Source: Actinomycetota bacterium (GTDB lineage: Bacteria; Actinomycetota; Thermoleophilia; Gaiellales; Gaiellaceae). Taken from it: 11,453 nt of DNA. A program made the position numbers and the translations under genes. Of the stretch, positions 1-5,962 are shown one piece after another (the stretch's first letter is position 1; the number at the start of each line of letters is the position of its first letter). The stretch covers positions 1 to 11,453 of the forward strand of contig JACCWU010000127.1 in the NCBI GenBank assembly GCA_013697465.1, in the 5' to 3' direction. The notes under the pieces were generated by a model. That model ran no database searches. It was not told the origin of the DNA and was given only the letters and a program-made list of their open reading frames with translations.

Positions 1-17
1 GCGTCGACGAGGCTCAT
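1..17 (-). CDS. Possible 5' end of a leftward gene leaving the window (tentative)
   Basis: On the minus strand an ATG (17-15) is followed by five open codons reading M-S-L-V-D plus a partial Ala codon before the window edge. Every complete codon ends in G or C, as the real genes here do. AAAGGA lies upstream with 6 nt between GGA and the ATG, a normal Shine-Dalgarno spacing. Both signals sit inside a perfect 12-bp hairpin. Only about six residues are visible, so no function can be assigned. This could be chance, and flanking sequence would settle it at once. Confidence 0.25.
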
Positions 18-40
18 GGGCCATCCTTTGGCCCATGAGC
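12..40. repeat. Perfect 12-bp stem-loop (hairpin 1)
   Basis: GCTCATGGGCCA (12-23) and TGGCCCATGAGC (29-40) are exact reverse complements around a 5-nt loop, TCCTT. Read on the minus strand, the loop is AAGGA, a Shine-Dalgarno core, and the 3' arm contains the ATG at 17-15. There is no T tract on either side, so it does not look like a classical intrinsic terminator. It is the first of four inverted repeats in a row. Confidence 0.85.
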
Positions 41-52
41 GTGGAGGGGTGT

Positions 53-72
53 GGGGAACCGGAAGGTTCCCC
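53..72. repeat. 8-bp stem-loop with GGAA tetraloop (hairpin 2)
   Basis: GGGGAACC (53-60) pairs with GGTTCCCC (65-72) across a GGAA loop, a GNRA tetraloop on the plus-strand RNA. Allowing G-U pairs, the stem extends outward to 49-76. No T tract follows. The arms resemble those of the next hairpin (GGGGAA core), so the two may belong to one repeat family. Confidence 0.8.
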
Positions 73-95
73 GCGCTCTTATGAAGAAGGGGGCA

Positions 96-122
96 CATGG
101 GGGAAACATGGTTTCCCCCATG
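96..122. repeat. Perfect 12-bp stem-loop with 3-nt loop (hairpin 3)
   Basis: CATGGGGGAAAC (96-107) and GTTTCCCCCATG (111-122) are exact reverse complements around ATG (108-110). It shares CATGGG/CCCATG ends with hairpin 1 and a GGGGAA core with hairpin 2. No T tract follows. Confidence 0.85.
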
Positions 123-146
123 AACGCGAGCCGGCGGCGAGCGTTC
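122..146. repeat. Weaker 6-bp inverted repeat (hairpin 4)
   Basis: GAACGC (122-127) pairs with GCGTTC (141-146) over a 13-nt GC-rich loop. On its own this would be unremarkable. It is listed because it directly abuts hairpin 3 and continues the run of inverted repeats toward the glycosylase gene. Confidence 0.45.
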
Positions 147-181
147 CTCACGGGCGTAAGTATCGGTTCCGGTGTGGCGAG

Positions 182-187
182 TAGGCT
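182..187 (+). promoter_or_regulatory. Putative -10 box (TAGGCT) of a leaderless alkA transcript
   Basis: TAGGCT fits TAnnnT and ends 6 nt before the ATG at 194, which would place the transcription start at or next to the start codon. No Shine-Dalgarno is visible in the preceding 30 nt and no clear -35 hexamer is seen. The call rests on spacing and on the same arrangement at other genes in the window. Confidence 0.45.
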
Positions 188-193
188 GGCTCG

Positions 194-1033
194 ATGGTCG
201 AGGCGCGAGTCGAGCCGCGGGGTCCGTACTCGCTGAAGCTCACGACCTGGACCGCCGAGTGGCGCACGGCCTTGCCCGGAGGGCAATGGGCGGAGGCACG
301 GCAGAGCCCGAAAGGGACGGTCGTCGTTCGAGCGTCCTCGGAGCAGGCGGTCGACGAAGCGTGCTTCGTCCTCGCACTCGACGACGACACGAGTGAGTTT
401 CACCGGCGGTTCGCGAGCGATCCTCTGCTCGGGCGCTCTGTGCGCATGCTCCGGGGCCTGCGGCCGGCGCGAAAGGCGACCGTTGCGCACGCAGTGCTGC
501 ACGCCGTCTGCGGGCAACTGATCCAGTCGCGCCGCGCGCGAGACATCGAGCGAGCGGTGATTCGCGCCTGCACCGAGGACCCGCCGAGCCAGGGAGCGCT
601 CGCTGGCCTCTCCCCCGCCCGAGTCACTGCGTGCGGGCTCGCTCCCAGCCGCGCAGCGACTCTTGCCCGGATCGTGCGAACGATCGACCTCGAGGCGCTG
701 AAGGCGGCGCCCGATACTGCTCTCGTGCGGCTCCGACGAGAGCGTGGCTTCGGCCCGTGGAGCACCGGTGTCGTCGCGCTCGGTGGCCTAGGCCGCTACG
801 ACACGGGCCTTGTCTCCGACCTCGGGCTCGTGAAGATCCTGGCGGCGCGGACCGGTCGCTGGCCCGAGCAAGCCCAGATCGCAGACGAGACCGCGGGGCT
901 GCTCGCACCCTACGGCGAATGGCAAGGGCTCGCGAGCGTGTTCCTGCTCGCGGGCTTCAAGCGAGGTCTCGTCACGGGAGCGAGCCCTGACCGTGCTCGA
1001 TGGGCGAGGGCAGCAGCCGCGAGCGCCGCTTGA
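194..1033 (+). CDS. alkA: DNA-3-methyladenine glycosylase, AlkA-like HhH-GPD family
   Basis: A 279-aa protein of the helix-hairpin-helix-GPD base-excision repair superfamily, most like AlkA/3-methyladenine DNA glycosylase II, which cuts the N-glycosidic bond of alkylated purines. The helix-hairpin-helix reads LRRERGFGPWSTGVVAL (about 180-196), with the GFGPWS turn typical of AlkA. It is followed by VSDLGLVK, in which D209 sits where the catalytic aspartate is expected. The stretch around 236-256 (YGEWQGLASVFLLAGF) matches the conserved C-terminal core helix, and residues 97-112 (VAHAVLHAVCGQLIQS) match the glutamine-containing core helix. There is no Cys4 motif of an iron-sulfur cluster and no fused Ada domain, so this is a stand-alone glycosylase. 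The N-terminal 90 residues are the variable AlkA N-domain. ATG 194 follows a TAGGCT box, suggesting leaderless initiation. Exact substrate range is inferred from family, and alkA here means AlkA-like. Confidence 0.85.
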   Translation: MVEARVEPRGPYSLKLTTWTAEWRTALPGGQWAEARQSPKGTVVVRASSEQAVDEACFVLALDDDTSEFHRRFASDPLLGRSVRMLRGLRPARKATVAHAVLHAVCGQLIQSRRARDIERAVIRACTEDPPSQGALAGLSPARVTACGLAPSRAATLARIVRTIDLEALKAAPDTALVRLRRERGFGPWSTGVVALGGLGRYDTGLVSDLGLVKILAARTGRWPEQAQIADETAGLLAPYGEWQGLASVFLLAGFKRGLVTGASPDRARWARAAAASAA

Positions 1034-1052
1034 AGTGCTCGAGAACGCCAAA

Positions 1053-1069
1053 TTACAACTTGTAACAAG
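1053..1069 (+). promoter_or_regulatory. Operator-like palindrome, site 1, upstream of proC
   Basis: TTACAA-C-TTGTAA (1053-1065) is a perfect 6-bp inverted repeat around one base, and CTTGT-A-ACAAG (1059-1069) is an overlapping second palindrome. It is AT-rich against a very GC-rich background and lies in the alkA-proC gap. It contains CAACTTGTAAC (1056-1066), repeated in inverse orientation at 1107-1117 with one mismatch. It looks like a protein-binding site; the regulator is unknown. Confidence 0.55.
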
Positions 1070-1103
1070 CCGCTCGCAGGGCTTCGGAGCTGGCAATTCC
1101 CGC

Positions 1104-1121
1104 CAAGTTGCAAGTTGCAAC
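1104..1121 (-). promoter_or_regulatory. Operator-like repeat, site 2, at the proC promoter
   Basis: CAAGTTG is repeated in tandem (1104-1110, 1111-1117) and followed by CAAC, so that GTTGCAAC (1114-1121) is also a perfect palindrome. On the minus strand it reads CAACTTGCAAC, 10 of 11 identical to site 1. Its TTGCAA (1115-1120) could double as a -35 element, so a protein bound here would overlap RNA polymerase. Repression of proC is an inference. Confidence 0.5.
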
Positions 1122-1139
1122 GTGATCTCGCGCCGGCCA

Positions 1140-1145
1140 TAGACT
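1140..1145 (+). promoter_or_regulatory. Putative -10 box (TAGACT) for leaderless proC
   Basis: TAGACT matches TAnnnT and ends 8 nt before the proC ATG at 1154. The overlapping register CATAGA (1138-1143) lies exactly 17 bp from TTGCAA at 1115-1120, a standard sigma-70-type spacing. No ribosome binding site precedes the ATG. Confidence 0.5.
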
Positions 1146-1153
1146 CCGTCGAC

Positions 1154-1972
1154 ATGGACGACCGCAAGATCGCGATTCTGGGAGCCGGACGGATTGGCGA
1201 GGCGCTCGTCACGGGGCTCCTCTCCGCCGGCTGGCGAGAACCCGGGGAGATCGCAGCGACCGGGCGACGCGCCGAGCGGGTCGCCGAGCTTCGCGAGCGG
1301 CACGGCATCGACGCGACTCTGTCGAACCAGGACGCCATCGCAGGCGCATCCCTCGTCGTCATCGCGGTGAAGCCGCAGGACATCGAGGCTCTGCTGGGGG
1401 AGATAGGGGGGCTCGTGCTTCCGGAGCAGACCGTCCTCTCCATCGCAGCGGCGATTCCCACGGCGCGGATCGAGGCACGGCTGTCGTCGGGTGTCCCGGT
1501 CGTGCGCGCAATGCCGAACACGCCCTCGACCGTGCACGAGGGGATCGCCGGGCTCTGCGCCGGGGCACACGCAGGAGACGCGCATCTCGACCTCGCCGAG
1601 GAGGCGCTCTCTCACCTGGGTGCAGTGGTTCGAGTCCAGGAGTCGTCGATGGACGCGGTCACCGCGGTGTCGGGGTCGGGCCCCGCGTACTTCGCGCTTC
1701 TCGCCGAGGCGATGATCGAGGCCGGAATCCTGCTCGGGCTCTCGCGCGAGATCTCGACGCAGCTCGTCGTCCAGACGATGCTGGGCACCGCGAAACAGCT
1801 CAGGGACGAGAAGATGCATCCGGTCGAGCTGCGGGAGATGGTCACCTCCCCGGGCGGGACGACGATCGCGGCGATCCGAGAGCTCGAGATGGCGGGAGTC
1901 CGCGCGGCTTTCCTCAACGCGATCCAGGCGGCGATGGTGCGCGCTCGCGAGCTCGCGGCCGGCGAGCCCTAG
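1154..1972 (+). CDS. proC: Pyrroline-5-carboxylate reductase
   Basis: Catalyses the NAD(P)H-dependent reduction of 1-pyrroline-5-carboxylate to L-proline, the last step of proline synthesis, in the cytoplasm. The 272 aa fit the usual length of about 270. The N-terminal Rossmann motif is IAILGAGRIG (6-15). Family motifs follow in order: AVKPQ (71-75), RAMPNTPS (118-125), the signature AVTAVSGSGPAYF (168-180) and TSPGGTT (231-237), ending with GVRAAFLNAIQAA. ATG 1154 is chosen because the Rossmann strand begins five residues later and a TAGACT box lies 8 nt upstream. The frame is open to TTG 1115, but that would add residues unlike the family. Two operator-like repeats lie upstream. The stop shares CTAG with the stop of the converging gene, so no terminator fits between them. 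A bldC-like gene often next to proC in actinobacteria is absent. Confidence 0.96.
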   Translation: MDDRKIAILGAGRIGEALVTGLLSAGWREPGEIAATGRRAERVAELRERHGIDATLSNQDAIAGASLVVIAVKPQDIEALLGEIGGLVLPEQTVLSIAAAIPTARIEARLSSGVPVVRAMPNTPSTVHEGIAGLCAGAHAGDAHLDLAEEALSHLGAVVRVQESSMDAVTAVSGSGPAYFALLAEAMIEAGILLGLSREISTQLVVQTMLGTAKQLRDEKMHPVELREMVTSPGGTTIAAIRELEMAGVRAAFLNAIQAAMVRARELAAGEP

Positions 1973-2628
1973 CGCCTGCTCGGGAGAAGGCGCGAGGACA
2001 ACAACACGTCGATCCCGCGAGACGGCGCGAGCTTCTGGAGCGCGAGCACGGTGTCGGCAACCGGGATGTCCCCGAGGAAAACTCCTCGGCCCTCGAAGTC
2101 CGCGAGCAGCGCGCGGATCGCCTCTTCGTAGCCGCTCGCGTCGCCTGCCGACAGCGCAACGACCGTGGCAGCAACGGACTGTGGAAAGTCGTCGCGTCCC
2201 TGGAGGGTCTCCGCGAGCACCCCGGCCTCTCCGTCCTCACCGAGCACGAGGTGCGCGAGCGCAGCCGCGTAGCGACCAATCGGGCTCTCGGACTCTGCCG
2301 CGCGCGCCTCGAGCGCCCAAAGCGCATCCTCGCGAGCGCCCTCGACGACGCCTGCGAGCAGCCGAGACTTCATCGCCCCGATCGGCCGGCCCCAGCTCTC
2401 GGGAGGCGCGTCGGGCCAGCTCTCGCGATAGCGCTCGGCGGCGCGGACGAGCCATGTCGCCGCTTCGTCCTTGCGGCCGAGCATGAGGAGGGACAGCCCC
2501 GCCGCCCACGCCGCATTGCCCATCCGCGTGAGCTGGCGCTGGCGCTCGTCCGGTGCGTCGGGGAGCCGAGCCGCTCCGTCCTCGTACCGCGCTGCTGCCC
2601 GCGTCACCAGCTCCGCCCAGTCGACCAC
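1969..2628 (-). CDS. TPR-like helical protein of unknown function
   Basis: A 219-aa acidic, Ala/Leu-rich protein with no signal peptide or membrane segment, so probably cytoplasmic. Residues about 37-70 (GNAAWAAGLSLLMLGRKDEAATWLVRAAERYRES region) have the paired-helix pattern of a tetratricopeptide repeat: small residues at the turn, then LGRKDEA and an aromatic near the end. Two degenerate repeats seem to follow, at about 84-112 and 118-144 (GRYAAALAHLVLGEDGEAGVLAE region). TPR-like folds usually mediate protein contacts; no catalytic motif is visible and no function is proposed. The GTG start (2628-2626) is 9 nt downstream of GATACT and has no Shine-Dalgarno. It is divergent from the thiolase gene 24 bp away and tail-to-tail with proC through a shared CTAG. 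Confidence 0.75.
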   Translation of the reverse strand: MVDWAELVTRAAARYEDGAARLPDAPDERQRQLTRMGNAAWAAGLSLLMLGRKDEAATWLVRAAERYRESWPDAPPESWGRPIGAMKSRLLAGVVEGAREDALWALEARAAESESPIGRYAAALAHLVLGEDGEAGVLAETLQGRDDFPQSVAATVVALSAGDASGYEEAIRALLADFEGRGVFLGDIPVADTVLALQKLAPSRGIDVLLSSRLLPSRR

Positions 2629-2637
2629 GACGCACGA

Positions 2638-2645
2638 AGTATCGT
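2638..2645. promoter_or_regulatory. Putative shared divergent -10 element (AGTATCGT)
   Basis: The 24-bp gap between two divergent GTG starts contains AGTATCGT. Read rightward, TATCGT (2640-2645) fits TAnnnT and ends 7 nt before the thiolase GTG at 2653. Read leftward, GATACT (2643-2638) is one base from TATACT and ends 9 nt before the TPR-like GTG at 2628. One AT-rich patch could therefore serve both directions as overlapping -10 boxes, each firing a leaderless mRNA. Neither direction has an obvious -35 hexamer. Confidence 0.45.
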
Positions 2646-2652
2646 CCCGCCG

Positions 2653-3846
2653 GTGGGACGGGAGCTTCGCGAGGTCGTCTACGTCGACGGCGTCAGGACG
2701 GCATTCGGCCGCGCGGGCGCGGACGGCTACTTCTGGAAGACGCGAGCCGACGACATGGCGGTCAAGGTCGTCCGCGAGCTCCTCCGCCGCAATCCGCAGC
2801 TCCCGCCGGAGCGGATCGACGACGTGGTGCTCGCAGCCACCGCCCAGGTCGGGGACCAGGGGCTGACGCTCGGACGCGATGTCGCACTGCTCGCCGGTCT
2901 ACCCAAGACCGTCCCGGGCTTCGCCGTCGACCGCATGTGCGCGGGCGCGCTCACGGCCACGACCGCCGGGGCGGGCGAGATTGCCATGGGCGCCGCCGAG
3001 GTCGTCCTCGTCGGTGGCGTCGAGCACATGGGCCACCACCCGATGGGCGAGGACGTCGACTTCAACCCGCGTTTCGTCTCGGAGCGGATCGTCGGCGACT
3101 CCGCGGCGGTCATGGGACAGACGGCCGAGAACCTGCACGACGCGTTTCCCCATCTGACCAGGGAGCACGCGGACCGATTCGCCGTGGCATCCCAGCAGAA
3201 GGCTGCGAAGGCCTGGGACGACGGCGTCATGGACGGGATCGTCGTGCCGATGAGCGTCTTCACCGAAGAAGGCTGGACTGTCGCCGAGCGAGACCAGTTC
3301 CTCAGGCCCGACACGACACTCGAAGGTCTCGCGACACTGCGCACCCCCTTCCGAACCGCAGGCCGCGTGACCGCCGGGAACTCGGCCGGGCTCACGGACG
3401 GCGCCACCGCTGCGCTCCTCACCTCCGATCAGGCAGCCGCGGAGCTCGGTCTCGAGCCGCGAATGCGCCTCGTCGCCTTCGCCTACTCGGGGGTCGAGCC
3501 GGAGCTGATGGGACTCGGCCCGGTTCCTGCCACGAACCGCGTGCTCGAGCAAGCGGGAATCTCGCTCGACGACGTGGGCCTCTTCGAGCTGAACGAACCT
3601 TTTGCCGTCCAGGTTCTCACCTGGTGCGACGGCATGGGCGTCGCGTCCGACGACCCCCGGCTCAACCCCTACGGGGGCGCGATCGCCTGTGGGCATCCGC
3701 TCGCGGCCACCGGCGTCCGCCTGATGGCGCAGCTCGCCTACGGCTTCCGCGAGCGTCCCGACGCCCGCTACGGGCTCACCGCGCTCTGCATCGGACTCGG
3801 CATGGGCGCGGCGATCCTCTGGGAGAACCTCCAGAACGGTGGCTAG
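2653..3846 (+). CDS. fadA: Acetyl-CoA acyltransferase (3-ketoacyl-CoA thiolase)
   Basis: Thiolytic cleavage of 3-ketoacyl-CoA to acetyl-CoA plus a shortened acyl-CoA, the last step of each beta-oxidation turn. The 397 aa are typical. The N-terminus VYVDGVRTAFGRAG (9-22) is the conserved thiolase start. The nucleophile is C96 in DRMCAGAL; the other active-site elements are NEPF (314-317), GH348P in GGAIACGHPLAATG, and C379 in CIGLGMGAA, so the Cys-His-Cys set is complete. NEPF replaces the commoner NEAF, a mild variant. GTG 2653 is chosen because it gives family length and lies 7 nt after TATCGT. The frame stays open far upstream, but that stretch is antisense to the TPR-like gene and lacks thiolase motifs. 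It overlaps the next gene by 8 bp, implying coupled translation. The beta-oxidation role follows from the neighbour; a biosynthetic thiolase is less likely. Confidence 0.93.
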   Translation: MGRELREVVYVDGVRTAFGRAGADGYFWKTRADDMAVKVVRELLRRNPQLPPERIDDVVLAATAQVGDQGLTLGRDVALLAGLPKTVPGFAVDRMCAGALTATTAGAGEIAMGAAEVVLVGGVEHMGHHPMGEDVDFNPRFVSERIVGDSAAVMGQTAENLHDAFPHLTREHADRFAVASQQKAAKAWDDGVMDGIVVPMSVFTEEGWTVAERDQFLRPDTTLEGLATLRTPFRTAGRVTAGNSAGLTDGATAALLTSDQAAAELGLEPRMRLVAFAYSGVEPELMGLGPVPATNRVLEQAGISLDDVGLFELNEPFAVQVLTWCDGMGVASDDPRLNPYGGAIACGHPLAATGVRLMAQLAYGFRERPDARYGLTALCIGLGMGAAILWENLQNGG

Positions 3847-5833
3847 CCCCACACTCTTCAAGCTCCAGCGGGTCGAGACCCGGGCGGGATCCGTCGCGCT
3901 CGTGACGATGGACAACGGGGAGGACTGGCAGAAGCCCAACACCTTCGGCGAAGAGGCGCTGCGCTCGCTCGAGGACGTGCTCGAGCGCCTCGGCGCGCGC
4001 GACTGGGGAGGACTTCTGCTCACCGGAAAGCCGTTCGTCTTCGCGGTCGGGGCGGACATGGACGAATTCGGAGAGATCACGCCCGAGCGCGCCCGGCTCG
4101 GCGGCGAAGCCGGGCACGAGCTCTTCGGCCGGCTGCGCCAGCTGCCGTTCGTCACGCTTGCGGCGATCAACGGCGCCGCGCTTGGCGGAGGAGTCGAGAT
4201 CGCACTCCACTGCGACTACCGCACCTTGGCGTCGGACGTTCGCCACTTCGCCTGCCCCGAGGTGCTGCTCGGGCTCATTCCGGGCTGGGGCGGGACGCAG
4301 CTCATCCCCAGGCTCGTAGGGGCCGAGCAGGCGGTGCGCTTCATCGTCGAGAACCCGCTACGCCAGAACCGCATGCTGAACGCGAAGCAGGCGTTCGAGG
4401 CGGGATTCGCCGACGCGCTCCTCGAGCCGGTCGAGTTTCTCGACGAGTCGCTCGAGTTTCTGGTGCAGGCGATCGAGGAGGGAGGCGGGAAGCGCCGGCC
4501 CGAGTCCGATCTCTCCGACGTAGCTGAAGTAGTGCGCAAGGCGCGCGCCAGGCTCGACGGGCAGGTGCACGGGGCAGCTCCTGCGCCGTACCGAGCGCTC
4601 GACCTCATCGAGGGCGCCGCGACCTGGTCGCTCGACGACGGCTACCACGCGGAAGAGGACGCCCTCGCCGAGCTCCTTCCCGGTCCGCAGGCGCAGGCAT
4701 CCATCTACTCGTTCCACCTCGTCGAGCGGCGCGCGAAGCGCGGCGTCGGCATCCCGGACGCCGAGCCCCGTCGCGTCGCGAAGGTCGGTGTGGTCGGCGC
4801 CGGCCTCATGGCGCGTCAGCTCGCGCTGATCTTCCTGCGCCGGCTGGAGGTTCCGGTCGTGCTGCGCGATCTCTCGCAGGACCAGGTGGACGAGGCGATA
4901 GCCTGGATCGCGGGAGAGCTCGGCGAGCTCGTAGCGAAGGGCCGGCTCGGGGAAGGAAAAGCGCGGTTCCTCGGCTCGCTTGTCTCCGGCGGCACGGAGT
5001 GGGAGGTGTTCGCCGGGAGCGACCTCGTCATCGAAGCCGTGTTCGAGGAGCTGGACGTCAAGAAGGAGGTGTTCGCCGAGCTCGAGCGCGTCGTCTCGGC
5101 CGAATGCGTGCTCGCGACGAACACGTCCTCGCTATCCGTGACCGAGATCGGCGCCGACCTCGAGCATCCGCAGCGGGTGGTCGGGATGCACTTCTTCAAC
5201 CCGGTCGCCGTGCTGCCGCTCGTCGAGCTGGTGCGCACGCCGCAGACCGACGACGTCACGCTCGCGACGGCCTGGGCCGTGACCGGGAAGCTGCGGAAGC
5301 GCGGGGTGCTGGTACGCGACGCGCCGGCGTTCGTCGTCAACCGCATCCTGAGCCGCACGACGACGGTGCTCATGGACGCGCTCGAGCACGGGTCGAGCGT
5401 CGAGGAGACGGACGACGCCGTGCTCCGGCTGGGCGTGCCGATGGCACCGTCCTTCCTCCTGCAGATGGTCGGACCCCGCGTTGCGAACCATGTCCTGCAC
5501 ACGCTGCACGAGGCATATCCCGACCGGTACCCGCTGTTCGAGACGCTGGACAACTTCGCTGCGGGCTCCGACGAGATCGTCGTGAAGGAGCATGCACCCA
5601 GGACCGTGGACGAGATCCACGACGCGGTGCTCGAGGCGATGGCAGACGAAGTGAGGCACATCCTCGAGGAGGGCGTGGTCGCCGATGCCGCAGACGTCGA
5701 CACCTGCCTCATCCTCGGCGCCGGCTATCCGTTCTGGCTCGGAGGCATCACGAAGCACCTCGACCACACCGGAGTCTCGGAGAGAGTCGTAGGACGTGCC
5801 CTCGCCGACAGCGGCGTGCGCGTTCACACCTGA
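3839..5833 (+). CDS. fadB: Trifunctional-type enoyl-CoA hydratase / 3-hydroxyacyl-CoA dehydrogenase (beta-oxidation alpha subunit)
   Basis: A 664-aa fusion catalysing hydration of trans-2-enoyl-CoA and NAD-dependent oxidation of L-3-hydroxyacyl-CoA, probably complexed with the adjacent thiolase. The crotonase domain is about residues 15-210: the oxyanion-hole segment is GADMDEF (71-77), and catalytic glutamates are E120 (GGGVE) and E141 (CPEVLLGL). A linker and helical region follow. The NAD domain begins at VGVVGAGLMA (316-325), in which the third Gly of GxGxxG is Ala, as I recall in actinobacterial homologues. Dehydrogenase residues N428 (ATNTS), H451 (MHFFNPV) and E463 are present, and the C-terminal domain starts near DAPAFVVNR (494-502). 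It is shorter than E. coli FadB (729 aa). GTG 3839 is chosen because residue 18 onward matches the crotonase core; only a weak GGGAG lies upstream, consistent with coupling to fadA through the 8-bp overlap. Stop TGA at 5831. Confidence 0.94.
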   Translation: MASPTLFKLQRVETRAGSVALVTMDNGEDWQKPNTFGEEALRSLEDVLERLGARDWGGLLLTGKPFVFAVGADMDEFGEITPERARLGGEAGHELFGRLRQLPFVTLAAINGAALGGGVEIALHCDYRTLASDVRHFACPEVLLGLIPGWGGTQLIPRLVGAEQAVRFIVENPLRQNRMLNAKQAFEAGFADALLEPVEFLDESLEFLVQAIEEGGGKRRPESDLSDVAEVVRKARARLDGQVHGAAPAPYRALDLIEGAATWSLDDGYHAEEDALAELLPGPQAQASIYSFHLVERRAKRGVGIPDAEPRRVAKVGVVGAGLMARQLALIFLRRLEVPVVLRDLSQDQVDEAIAWIAGELGELVAKGRLGEGKARFLGSLVSGGTEWEVFAGSDLVIEAVFEELDVKKEVFAELERVVSAECVLATNTSSLSVTEIGADLEHPQRVVGMHFFNPVAVLPLVELVRTPQTDDVTLATAWAVTGKLRKRGVLVRDAPAFVVNRILSRTTTVLMDALEHGSSVEETDDAVLRLGVPMAPSFLLQMVGPRVANHVLHTLHEAYPDRYPLFETLDNFAAGSDEIVVKEHAPRTVDEIHDAVLEAMADEVRHILEEGVVADAADVDTCLILGAGYPFWLGGITKHLDHTGVSERVVGRALADSGVRVHT

Positions 5834-5877
5834 CCGCTCCTGGCGCAGATTCCCCCTGCGACCGCCTGAGTCTGAGG

Positions 5878-5883
5878 TATGCT
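5878..5883 (+). promoter_or_regulatory. Putative -10 box (TATGCT) for the helicase gene
   Basis: TATGCT fits the -10 consensus well and lies in the 129-bp gap after fadB. A weak CTGCGA lies 16 bp upstream. Transcription would start near 5890 and give a leader of about 70 nt before ATG 5963. The ATG inside this box (5879) opens the same frame but would add 28 Arg/Pro/Ser-rich residues that look like leader rather than protein. Confidence 0.45.
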
Positions 5884-5929
5884 CTTGCGGTCACGCTCGC
5901 CACGAGATCCGCGCGAGCGCCAACCCTTC

Positions 5930-5960
5930 GGAAGGAGCGGCACAGCAGTAAGTGCTGCGC
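5930..5960 (+). promoter_or_regulatory. Strong Shine-Dalgarno followed by a hairpin before the helicase start
   Basis: GGAAGGAG (5930-5937) is the only strong ribosome binding site seen in the window, but it is 25 nt from the ATG at 5963, too far for direct use. Between them GC/CAGCA (5940-5947) can pair with TGCTG/GC (5953-5960) around the loop GTAAG, with one A-C mismatch at 5942/5958. Folding would bring the site to within about 5 nt of the ATG. No in-frame ATG, GTG or TTG lies at normal spacing. Confidence 0.4.
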
Positions 5961-5962
5961 GC

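Noticed and set aside
57..68. Possible LexA/SOS box upstream of the repair gene alkA (GAAC...GTTC)
   Set aside because: The half-sites are separated by 6 nt rather than the 4 nt of the Gram-positive LexA site, and they are simply part of hairpin 2.
788..1819. Long minus-strand open frame across alkA and proC
   Set aside because: It is antisense to two well-recognised enzymes, composed of Arg/Gly/His/Asp-rich sequence without family motifs; a shadow of GC-rich coding DNA.
2251..2652. 134-codon in-frame upstream extension of the thiolase
   Set aside because: It is antisense to the TPR-like gene, Arg-rich and unlike any thiolase N-terminus; GTG 2653 gives the family length and start motif.
2899..4170. 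423-codon minus-strand frame antisense to the thiolase and fadB
   Set aside because: Both plus-strand genes carry complete catalytic motifs; the antisense product has none and shows low-complexity shadow composition.
5831..5893. TGACCGC / GCGGTCA inverted repeat as a fadB terminator
   Set aside because: The 7-bp arms are 49 nt apart, no T tract follows, and the right arm lies beyond the likely helicase promoter.
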